From assembly GCA_015491055.1 (NCBI GenBank), contig WFWP01000058.1:1-5762 (forward strand): a stretch of DNA of 5,762 nt, written 5' to 3'. Position numbers and translations under genes: made by a program. The notes under the pieces were generated by a model, which saw nothing but the letters and a program-made list of their open reading frames with translations, did no database searches and had not been told where the DNA came from. Source of the DNA: Patescibacteria group bacterium. GTDB taxonomy: Bacteria; Patescibacteriota; Minisyncoccia; Phycocordibacterales; UBA2100. Below, piece after piece: positions 1 to 5,670 of the stretch; the stretch's first letter is position 1, and each line of letters begins with the position of its first letter.

Positions 1-11
1 ATTGAGAACAC

Positions 12-20
12 TTATCCACA
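12..20 (+). promoter_or_regulatory. DnaA box (perfect TTATCCACA)
   Basis: This is an exact match to the high-affinity DnaA box. It is the leftmost of the cluster and has the same orientation as the box at 33-41. Confidence 0.88.
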
Positions 21-32
21 TATACACATATG

Positions 33-41
33 TTATCCACA
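33..41 (+). promoter_or_regulatory. DnaA box (perfect TTATCCACA)
   Basis: This is an exact match to the high-affinity DnaA box, 21 bases downstream of the first and in phase with it. A weaker TTTTACACT follows at 43-51, ten bases on, so a short DnaA filament could nucleate here. Confidence 0.88.
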
Positions 42-73
42 ATTTTACACTATTTTTCAACAAAACACCTTAA

Positions 74-101
74 TTGAGCGCGCAATTTAATTTAGTATAC
101 T
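74..101 (+). promoter_or_regulatory. Predicted sigma-70-type promoter of dnaA
   Basis: A -35 candidate TTGAGC (74-79) and a -10 candidate TATACT (96-101, five of six to consensus) are separated by 16 bases. The start of transcription would fall near 107-110, about 45 bases before the preferred dnaA start codon. The -35 element lies inside an imperfect palindrome at 72-87: AATTG and CAATT arms around a central GCGC, with one mismatched pair. This could be a binding site for another regulator. A DnaA box covers the predicted start site. Confidence 0.5.
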
Positions 102-108
102 ATTAAAC

Positions 109-117
109 TGTGGATAA
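109..117 (-). promoter_or_regulatory. DnaA box (perfect, inverted) on the dnaA transcription start
   Basis: TGTGGATAA is the exact reverse complement of TTATCCACA. It begins eight bases after the predicted -10 element, so bound DnaA would cover the start site. Autorepression of dnaA through a promoter-proximal box is established in E. coli and B. subtilis; here it is inferred from position. Confidence 0.82.
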
Positions 118-153
118 CAATGTTAATAAGTGAATTACAAGTATATTAATTTT

Positions 154-1539
154 ATGCGCATGACAAACTCAAATGAATTATATGGAGCGGACCTGTGGGA
201 CAGAGCGCTCATAAAAATAGAAAAAGAAACCACGCAAGCAAGTTTCAAAACATGGTTTAAAGACAGTGTTTTACTAAAAATTGAAGACGGTGTTGTGTAC
301 ATAGGTGTGGCAACACGAATAATGCGTGATTGGCTTAAAGCAAAATACTATAAGTTGATACTGAAAACCTTGCGAGAAATGAATCCGGACATAAGGAATG
401 TGGAATTTACGGTAAGCAAGATGGTGGGTAAAAAAAAGAAAAAAACCAATCCGGCACAAACAGAAAAACAAAACACTCCCTTTGCCAATGCGTTACCAAT
501 AGAAAATTTATATGTAAACAAAGAAGACAATTTAAATCCTCGTTACACATTTGATTCTTTTGTTGTGGGACCATTTAATCAACTGGCATATGCGGCTGCG
601 CAAGCGATTTTGCAAAGCCCCGCAATAACATACAATCCCTTATATGTATACGGCTCAACGGGACATGGAAAAACGCATTTGATACAAGCTATAGGCAACA
701 AATTTAAACAAATGTATCCGAACCAAAAGGTATTTTATGTAAGTTCTGAAAAATTTACTGTTGACTATACAAATGCAATCCAAACCGGAAAAGGTAAACA
801 ATTTAAAGACAAATACAGGCAATATGACATGCTTATAGTTGATGATATTCAATTTATAGCCGACAAAGAGAAAACGCAAGAAGAATTATTTCACTTGTTT
901 AATGCTCTTTACGATAACAATAAGCAAATAATTTTTTCATCTGACAAACACCCAAACTCAATGAAAGGTCTTGAAGACCGATTGAGGAGTCGTTTCAGTT
1001 CCGGTATGGTTACGGAAATACCCGCTCCGGACACAGATTCGCGAATAGCTATACTTAAAGAAAAATTTGCATCTCATAATTTTATTATAGAAAACGATAT
1101 ACTTGAAATAATAGCGAAAGAAATAAGAGGAAACATACGAGACATTGAAGGAATCGTAAACAATATAGTGTTGAATACTCACTCCAAAAACAGAGATTTG
1201 AGACTGCCGGAAATACGGGCGATAATACAAAACAATATAAGACCCGCCAAAAATATAACACCGAAAGATGTGGTTGATATAGTTTCCGATTATTACAATG
1301 TAAACCCGTCAACAATATATGAAAAAACGAGGAAAAAGGAAGTTGTAAGACCGCGACAAGTGATAATGTATCTTTTAAGAGAGGATGTCGGTGTGTCATA
1401 CCCGACAATAGGGGAAACACTTGGCGGTAGAGACCATACGACGGTTATACATTCATGTGAAAAAATAAAAAAGGAACTTGAAAATGATTACATGTTGCAA
1501 CAAGAAATTGAACAAATACGCTCAATTATGAGAAGTTAA
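154..1539 (+). CDS. dnaA: Chromosomal replication initiator protein DnaA
   Basis: DnaA is the cytoplasmic AAA+ ATPase that binds DnaA boxes, melts oriC and helps load the replicative helicase. From the chosen ATG the protein has 461 residues, a normal length. Domain I covers about residues 10-88 (ASFKTWF near 29). A lysine-rich linker (KKKKK at 93-97) follows. The ATPase core shows Walker A GSTGHGKT (167-174), Walker B LIVDD (227-231), sensor 1 SSD (262-264), the arginine-finger box RLRSRF (276-281) and sensor 2 GNIRDIEG (326-333). C-terminal domain IV carries the helix-turn-helix with GGRDHTTV (424-431), which reads the box, so it should recognise the TTATCCACA sites upstream. The start is uncertain: the frame is open from a GTG at 130, and ATG codons lie at 154 and 160. 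None has a clear Shine-Dalgarno sequence; 154 was chosen as the first ATG. DnaA probably represses its own promoter through the box at 109-117. Confidence 0.97.
   Translation: MRMTNSNELYGADLWDRALIKIEKETTQASFKTWFKDSVLLKIEDGVVYIGVATRIMRDWLKAKYYKLILKTLREMNPDIRNVEFTVSKMVGKKKKKTNPAQTEKQNTPFANALPIENLYVNKEDNLNPRYTFDSFVVGPFNQLAYAAAQAILQSPAITYNPLYVYGSTGHGKTHLIQAIGNKFKQMYPNQKVFYVSSEKFTVDYTNAIQTGKGKQFKDKYRQYDMLIVDDIQFIADKEKTQEELFHLFNALYDNNKQIIFSSDKHPNSMKGLEDRLRSRFSSGMVTEIPAPDTDSRIAILKEKFASHNFIIENDILEIIAKEIRGNIRDIEGIVNNIVLNTHSKNRDLRLPEIRAIIQNNIRPAKNITPKDVVDIVSDYYNVNPSTIYEKTRKKEVVRPRQVIMYLLREDVGVSYPTIGETLGGRDHTTVIHSCEKIKKELENDYMLQQEIEQIRSIMRS
432..438 (+). other. Slippery heptamer A_AAA_AAG in the dnaA linker (possible -1 frameshift site)
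   Basis: In the dnaA frame the codons are GGT AAA AAA AAG AAA AAA, inside a run of eight A, one G and seven A (430-445). A_AAA_AAG is the heptamer used for -1 frameshifting in E. coli dnaX. A -1 slip here would run 38 codons and stop at TGA 552-554. The product, about 133 residues, would be domain I plus a short tail without the ATPase or DNA-binding domains. I see no obvious downstream stimulatory hairpin or upstream Shine-Dalgarno sequence. It may simply encode a basic linker in AT-rich DNA. Confidence 0.2.
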
Positions 1540-1571
1540 GTAGCGATTTGCGAAATGTCAAGTGTTTTCTT

Positions 1572-1607
1572 TTGAAAAAGTTGCATAAAAACTGTTGAAA
1601 AGTTGCA
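1572..1607 (+). repeat. Direct repeat pair TTGAAAA(A)GTTGCA, 22-base pitch
   Basis: TTGAAAAAGTTGCA (1572-1585) and TTGAAAAGTTGCA (1595-1607) differ by a single A. Their shared AGTTGCA cores are 22 bases apart, about two helical turns. The pair is flanked by an inverted 7-base repeat, AGTGTTT at 1561-1567 and AAACACT at 1611-1617. The second copy overlaps a possible dnaN -35 element. Two in-phase copies suggest a protein-binding site, either an operator or an origin-accessory site; its ligand is unknown. Confidence 0.5.
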
Positions 1608-1632
1608 AATAAACACTGTAAATACATATAGT
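1603..1632 (+). promoter_or_regulatory. Possible dnaN promoter
   Basis: TTGCAA (1603-1608, four of six to consensus) and TATAGT (1627-1632, five of six) are 18 bases apart. This would start a transcript near 1639 with a leader of about 218 bases. The -35 lies in the second copy of the direct repeat. Chance matches are common in such AT-rich DNA, and dnaN may instead be read through from dnaA, since no clear terminator separates them. Confidence 0.3.
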
Positions 1633-1738
1633 AAACTTGTTGGTAAAATATAAAATATATGTGAAAAAGATAAATTAAAGCACGCCGGCTTAACACGAGG
1701 CAAAACAAATAAACACTTAATACAAACATGTAAACATA

Positions 1739-1747
1739 TTATTCACA
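1739..1747 (+). promoter_or_regulatory. DnaA box (TTATTCACA)
   Basis: The site fits the relaxed consensus TTATNCACA exactly and differs from the perfect box at one base. It lies in the AT-rich dnaA-dnaN gap, in the same orientation as the boxes at 12-41. Confidence 0.6.
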
Positions 1748-1792
1748 TAGGTTATAAATCATAAAGCGTTAAAATAATATAAAATTCCACCG

Positions 1793-1809
1793 TATTCCAC
1801 ATATCCACA
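1793..1809 (+). promoter_or_regulatory. Tandem DnaA-box-like sites before dnaN
   Basis: TATTCCACA (1793-1801) is two mismatches from TTATCCACA, and ATATCCACA (1801-1809) is one mismatch. They overlap by one base in direct orientation. AATTCCACC at 1783-1791 extends the pattern, giving three CCAC cores 8 to 10 bases apart. Such weak arrays near strong boxes can support DnaA-ATP filaments, but no unwinding element is proven. Confidence 0.4.
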
Positions 1810-1856
1810 TACCTAATAAACAAAAAAACAAATTAATTAAATTAAATATACACAAT

Positions 1857-2969
1857 ATGCAGATAATTTGTAAAACTGACATTCTTGTAAAAGCATTGCA
1901 AATTTTATCCAAAGTAACCAACACATCGGCAACATTGGAATCTTTGCGAGGGGTTCTCATTTCGGTTAATGATGGAAATGTTTCGGTTAGCGCCACAAAT
2001 CTTGAAGTTGGCGTAAATGTGAAAATTCCCGCAACAGATACGGAGGACGGTTCGGTGTTGATAAACCCCAAGATATTGATTGATGCCGTAAGATATTCCA
2101 ATTCCAATATGGTAACTTTATCAAAAACCGAAGGTGGTCTAAATGTTAAATTTGAGTCCGGCGAAACTAAAATAAAGGTTTTGAATGAGTCCGAATTTCC
2201 GAATATTTCAAAAGATATTGACGGGGTCAAGGTGGAAATAAAGATTAAGAAAATAGTGGATGGAGTGAGGTCGGTTTTGTATGCGGCGTCAAATTCAATA
2301 ATAAAACCCGAACTTTCAAGTGTGTATATTTGGCAAGACGGCGGTGAACTTGTGTTTGTTGCAACAGATTCTTTCAGGTTGGCGGAAAAAAGGGTAAAAC
2401 ACAATATTTCCAATTTGGATGATTTGTCGGTTTTGATACCGCATAAAAACATACAAACACTTATAGGTATTTTGGAGCAATACGATTTTGAGGATGGTGT
2501 TTATATGTATATAGACAGAGATCAATGCGCTTTTGTTATAGATGGCGGAAATGTTTATGTGACATTGCGCGCGATTAACGGGGCGTTTCCCGATTATCGC
2601 AAAATTTTACCGAAAGATCCGTCAACACAAATAACCGTATTGAAAGAAGACTTATCAAATATTGTAAAAAAAGCTGGTGTTTTTGCCGATGAGTTTGACA
2701 AAATAACATTGAATGCGGATCTTGAATCCAAGAAGTTGATAATAAGCACATCAAACGGCAAGTATGGGGACACAAAAGATGAGTTGTCCGGAGTTTTGGA
2801 GGGGGAGAGTGTTAAAATATCTGTTAATCATAGATATGTTTCAGATTGCTTGTCTGTTATAAATTCGGATAGTGTTGTTATGTCATTTTTCGGAAAGGAT
2901 AAACCGATAATCATAAAAGGTGTGGGTGATAAATCGTTTACTTATTTGGTTATGCCTATGAATGTTTAA
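1857..2969 (+). CDS. dnaN: DNA polymerase III subunit beta (sliding clamp)
   Basis: DnaN forms the ring-shaped homodimer that encircles DNA and tethers polymerase III and many repair proteins. The 370-residue length is typical of the family. Recognisable motifs are ATDSFRLAEKRV (169-180, usual form ATDGHRLA), the domain 2/3 motif GAFPDYRKILPK (242-253), and the C-terminal YLVMPMNV (363-370), equivalent to the YxxMPMRL end that lines the partner-binding pocket. Asparagine stands where E. coli has arginine near the end. The ATG is preceded by AT-rich DNA without a Shine-Dalgarno sequence. Compared with dnaA, the coding strand is markedly richer in T and G (for example 22 G to 3 C in 2221-2280). 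The gene follows dnaA in the usual order, but recF does not follow; instead a convergent cell-wall gene ends 55 bases away. Confidence 0.97.
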   Translation: MQIICKTDILVKALQILSKVTNTSATLESLRGVLISVNDGNVSVSATNLEVGVNVKIPATDTEDGSVLINPKILIDAVRYSNSNMVTLSKTEGGLNVKFESGETKIKVLNESEFPNISKDIDGVKVEIKIKKIVDGVRSVLYAASNSIIKPELSSVYIWQDGGELVFVATDSFRLAEKRVKHNISNLDDLSVLIPHKNIQTLIGILEQYDFEDGVYMYIDRDQCAFVIDGGNVYVTLRAINGAFPDYRKILPKDPSTQITVLKEDLSNIVKKAGVFADEFDKITLNADLESKKLIISTSNGKYGDTKDELSGVLEGESVKISVNHRYVSDCLSVINSDSVVMSFFGKDKPIIIKGVGDKSFTYLVMPMNV

Positions 2970-3024
2970 ATAAGTTTTTGAGTCCGATAATGGGGTTGAT
3001 ACGATAAAGCCGGATGTTTCCGTA
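2970..3024. other. Short convergent intergenic spacer, no clear terminator
   Basis: The 55 bases separate the TAA stops of dnaN and the opposing PBP gene. The only stem I see is CGGA-TGTT-TCCG (3011-3022), four pairs without a following T-run on either strand. No intrinsic terminator can be supported, so transcripts from the two genes may overlap. Confidence 0.5.
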
Positions 3025-5532
3025 TTATTCCGTTGTAAAGGTCACGGAGTCGGAAATCGTGCCTCTCAATCCGGATAAATACCCTATAGCTTTCAATGTT
3101 TGGGTACCGGATTGTTTTTTTGGAACAAATGTTATTCTGAAAGGGTTTTTTATTGATGATCCCATATATACACCATTTAGGAAGTATTCCACTTTTGAGA
3201 AGTGTCCCTTGGTTTTAACTTGTACCGTAAACGGTTTTCCGGATTTTATTATTGATCCGTGTTTCGGGTTTGTTATCTTTATACTTTGCGTATCCACCGT
3301 TATGTTTTGTTGATTTCCGTTTAAGTTATGAATTTGCGAGGTTGAATCGTTTTGATTTTGATTATTTTCGGTTGTTTGGGCGGTCGCGCTTGATGTGCTT
3401 GATGGTGAATATATTCCATATTGCCATAATTGAACTGGGTATTCCCAATTTGTATATTGAGGATCTCTTGCGGGTACTTTCGGAGGTGGGCCCGTAGGGT
3501 CTGATTTATCAACAAAATGCAGTATTGAATGAGCTCCTCCCGCTTGCGCAAAGGCTGTTTGCCAATCACCTTTAAGTATGGGTTTCAAGTTATTCGGCAG
3601 TGAATTCGGTTTTTTGAATTTTTCATTTTTTACATAAGGTAACACTTCGTCCATAAACGCTCTCCACATTGGAGCTATCACAAATCCCGCAACTTTTTTG
3701 ACTATCGGAGAGTTATCATTGTTACCCGCCCATGTTCCAACCGCGAGTGTTGGAGTGTATCCGACAACCCAAACATCTCTAAAATCATTGGTTGTTCCCG
3801 TTTTTGCCGCAACATCCCTGTTTTTGAAGTATAAAAACGATCTTCTTCCATATGCGGGAGCGCGTGCCGTATTGTCCGATAATATATCGGAAATTGTTCT
3901 TGCGGCGTTTTCAGTTAACACTCTTTTTGGATTTGGTTCGTACTCTTCCAACGTATTACCTGATGCATCCATAACTTTCAATATTCCAACCGGTTTATTG
4001 TATATACCGTCATTGGCAAATGAGGCATATGCACCCGTAAGTTCAAGAAGTGTGACCTCTCCTCCGCCAAGTACCAATGACAATCCGTAATGAGTTGCGC
4101 TTTTGGTAAGACTTTCAATACCCATCTGTCGCGCTTTTTCAAGCGCTTTTTTTACACCAACCAGATGCAAAACTTTTATTGCGGGTATATTGACCGATTG
4201 CGCCAATGCGTTTCTTAAAGTTATGGGGCCTTGGAATTTTCCGTCATAATTTACGGGAGCATAACAATCATTTTCCATGGTGAAATCGTTCGGCGGACAT
4301 TTGGTGGAGAATTGCGTTCTTAAATCAAACACCACGGTTTCGGGAGTGTAACCCATTTCAAATGCGGTGGCATACACAAGAGGTTTAAATGTTGATCCGG
4401 GTTGCCTGTGCGCTGTTGCCACATTGAATTTTCCATCTATTTCTTCATCAAAATAATCTCTTGAGCCCACCATGGCCAGTATTTGTCCGGTTTTCGGATC
4501 TATTGCCACAAGAGCGGCATTTTCCGCATTAAATTTTTTCTCATTTTGCAAAGCGTATTTGTTTATTATTCTTTCTCCGATCTCTTGAATATCTTTATCA
4601 ATTGTTGTGATGACTTTTAATCCTCCGTTTTTAACAATTTCCTCTCCGTATTTTTCTTCAAGGTATTTCTTTATGTAAAACACAAAGTGAGGGGCTAAAA
4701 TGTTTTTATCTTTGAATTTATTGAAAATAACTTTTTCATTTTTTGCCTGTTCATATTCTTGTTGAGTTATAAAATTGTTTTTCAGCATTTGGTCAAGCAC
4801 AAGATTTTTTCTTTTTTCCAGTTTATCAAAGTTTTTTCCGTGCGGAGAAAAATAACTGGGTCTTTGCGGTAATGCGGCGAGATATGCGGCTTCCGCAAGT
4901 GTCACATCGGACGCATCTTTACCGTAAAAATATCTTGATGCCTCTTGCACTCCGTAAATTGTGCCTCCGTACGGCATTTCATTCAGATATACGCTGAGTA
5001 TTTCGTCTTTTGTCAGTCTCTTTTCAAGAGCAATGGCAAGTATCCATTCTTTGATTTTTCTTGTAATTGTCTTTTCTCTGCTCAAATATATATTTTTCAC
5101 CACTTGTTGTGTAAGGGTTGAACCTCCTTGACTGGTATTTGATGTTATATTGTCGTAAACCGCTTTTATAATTCTTTTCGGGCGTATTCCTTTATGTTGA
5201 TAGAATTCATCATCTTCAATGGCTATGGTTGCGTTTTTTATATGCCTTGATATCTCGGAAAGGGGAACAACCGTGCGTCTTATATCTCCGTATATATTAT
5301 ACAAAAGTATTTCTCCGGTGCGGTCGTATATTTTTGTGGATTGCTCCACTTGTCTTGTCTCAAACCCATCTATGGACGGTATTTCCAATCTTGAAATCCA
5401 CCAAAACACATAAAGCGTAAACCCGATCGTGATTGCAATCCCTACGAGAGAAAAAAACTTGAACATAACCGAAATGTTCCACGGTTTGTTTTTTTTTGTT
5501 TTCTTTGAAGTGTTTTTTTGTTTTTTAAACAT
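3025..5532 (-). CDS. Class A penicillin-binding protein (PBP1A-type, GT51 glycosyltransferase plus transpeptidase) with C-terminal Ig-like domain
   Basis: This bifunctional peptidoglycan synthase polymerises lipid II into glycan strands and cross-links their peptides outside the membrane. From ATG 5532 it has 835 residues; the frame also opens at TTG 5547. A lysine-rich cytoplasmic tail (1-17) precedes a membrane anchor at about 23-46. GT51 motifs are IEDDEFYQHKG (105-115, catalytic Glu106), GGSTLTQQ (136-143), the RKIKEWILAIALEKRL segment (158-173), YLNEMPYGG (182-190) and the AEAAYLAALPQ segment (213-223). Transpeptidase motifs are STFK (380-383, acyl-ester Ser380), SVN (446-448) and KTGT (577-580). 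A Ser/Thr/Asn/Gln-rich linker (about 709-750) leads to a beta-rich Ig-like domain (751-835) that may bind cell wall or protein. The only two cysteines, Cys412 and Cys423, lie in the transpeptidase domain. No Shine-Dalgarno sequence is evident. Confidence 0.95.
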   Translation of the reverse strand: MFKKQKNTSKKTKKNKPWNISVMFKFFSLVGIAITIGFTLYVFWWISRLEIPSIDGFETRQVEQSTKIYDRTGEILLYNIYGDIRRTVVPLSEISRHIKNATIAIEDDEFYQHKGIRPKRIIKAVYDNITSNTSQGGSTLTQQVVKNIYLSREKTITRKIKEWILAIALEKRLTKDEILSVYLNEMPYGGTIYGVQEASRYFYGKDASDVTLAEAAYLAALPQRPSYFSPHGKNFDKLEKRKNLVLDQMLKNNFITQQEYEQAKNEKVIFNKFKDKNILAPHFVFYIKKYLEEKYGEEIVKNGGLKVITTIDKDIQEIGERIINKYALQNEKKFNAENAALVAIDPKTGQILAMVGSRDYFDEEIDGKFNVATAHRQPGSTFKPLVYATAFEMGYTPETVVFDLRTQFSTKCPPNDFTMENDCYAPVNYDGKFQGPITLRNALAQSVNIPAIKVLHLVGVKKALEKARQMGIESLTKSATHYGLSLVLGGGEVTLLELTGAYASFANDGIYNKPVGILKVMDASGNTLEEYEPNPKRVLTENAARTISDILSDNTARAPAYGRRSFLYFKNRDVAAKTGTTNDFRDVWVVGYTPTLAVGTWAGNNDNSPIVKKVAGFVIAPMWRAFMDEVLPYVKNEKFKKPNSLPNNLKPILKGDWQTAFAQAGGAHSILHFVDKSDPTGPPPKVPARDPQYTNWEYPVQLWQYGIYSPSSTSSATAQTTENNQNQNDSTSQIHNLNGNQQNITVDTQSIKITNPKHGSIIKSGKPFTVQVKTKGHFSKVEYFLNGVYMGSSIKNPFRITFVPKKQSGTQTLKAIGYLSGLRGTISDSVTFTTE

Positions 5533-5654
5533 AATTCGCAACCACAAAAATAATTAAGTCGAATGTTTTTATAACATGTTTTACACATAATATCCACACT
5601 CTAAAAGACTTTTTAAAGGACATTAAACATTATCTTATACGCTCAATATTGTAA
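5533..5654. other. Intergenic region between the ruvC-like gene and the PBP gene
   Basis: This 122-base AT-rich gap holds the left arm of an inverted repeat and two DnaA-box-like sites. It must also hold the PBP leader. On the minus strand I could not pair a good -35 with a good -10; GATAAT and TATTAT segments exist but lack convincing partners. The PBP gene could share a transcript with the ruvC-like gene. Confidence 0.5.
5579..5598 (+). promoter_or_regulatory. Tandem DnaA-box-like sites upstream of the PBP gene
   Basis: TTTTACACA (5579-5587) fits the relaxed consensus TTWTNCACA. ATATCCACA (5590-5598) is one mismatch from the perfect box and identical to the site at 1801-1809. They point the same way and start 11 bases apart, one helical turn. 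They lie about 47-66 bases before the PBP start codon, where bound DnaA could affect transcription. Function is inferred from position only. Confidence 0.4.
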
Positions 5655-5670
5655 TTAATTATGTCCTTTA
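5614..5670. repeat. Perfect 10-bp inverted repeat spanning the ruvC-like stop codon
   Basis: TAAAGGACAT (5614-5623) and ATGTCCTTTA (5661-5670) are exact reverse complements separated by 37 bases. The right arm encodes part of the last residues of the ruvC-like gene and the left arm lies in the gap before the PBP gene. Transcribed leftward, it could fold into a long-loop hairpin containing the TAA stop, or form a looped operator. No T-run follows on the minus strand, so a simple terminator is unlikely. Confidence 0.5.

Larger units (their letters stand above)
1..120. other. oriC: Upstream half of the putative chromosomal origin (oriC), DnaA-box cluster before dnaA
   Basis: The segment has three exact matches to the 9-base DnaA box TTATCCACA: two direct (12-20 and 33-41) and one inverted (109-117). 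ATATACACA at 20-28 and TTTTACACT at 43-51 are each one mismatch from the relaxed consensus TTWTNCACA. The first two strong boxes start 21 bases apart, about two helical turns, so DnaA would bind the same face of the helix. A box cluster directly before dnaA is the classic bacterial origin layout. The adjacent dnaA product keeps the box-reading motif GGRDHTTV. The unwinding region is not obvious here and may lie in the dnaA-dnaN gap. The call rests on motif and context; origin activity is inferred. Confidence 0.82.
1540..1856. other. dnaA-dnaN intergenic region, putative downstream half of oriC and unwinding region
   Basis: This gap has no credible gene. It contains a relaxed DnaA box TTATTCACA (1739-1747) and near-boxes TATTCCACA (1793-1801), ATATCCACA (1801-1809) and ATATACACA (1846-1854). 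A 20-base stretch of only A and T lies at 1831-1850, seven bases before the dnaN start. A GC-rich island (about 1680-1701, with GCCGGC at 1684-1689) interrupts otherwise AT-rich DNA. Two direct repeats lie near 1572-1607. In B. subtilis, boxes flank dnaA and the unwinding element lies between dnaA and dnaN; the same layout is proposed here. I could not identify a convincing DnaA-trio array by eye. Confidence 0.55.

Noticed and set aside
1569..1580. CTTTTGAAAAAG palindrome after dnaA as a terminator
   Set aside because: The two-base loop is too tight, the stem is A-T only apart from one pair, and no T-run follows.
1526..1729. Minus-strand frame of 67 codons in the dnaA-dnaN gap
   Set aside because: The predicted peptide is rich in Phe, Tyr and Leu, as any AT-rich DNA would give, and it overlaps origin-type repeats. 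There is no ribosome site or family resemblance.
1769..2452. Long minus-strand open frame (227 codons) opposite dnaN
   Set aside because: It is antisense to clearly conserved dnaN sequence, has a low-complexity Ser/Thr/Phe/Ile composition, and no recognisable domain.
3011..3022. Small stem CGGA-TGTT-TCCG between the convergent genes as a terminator
   Set aside because: It has only four base pairs and no T-run on either strand.
3698..4090. Plus-strand open frame (130 codons) opposite the PBP transpeptidase region
   Set aside because: It is a mirror of the conserved transpeptidase motifs and has no independent support.
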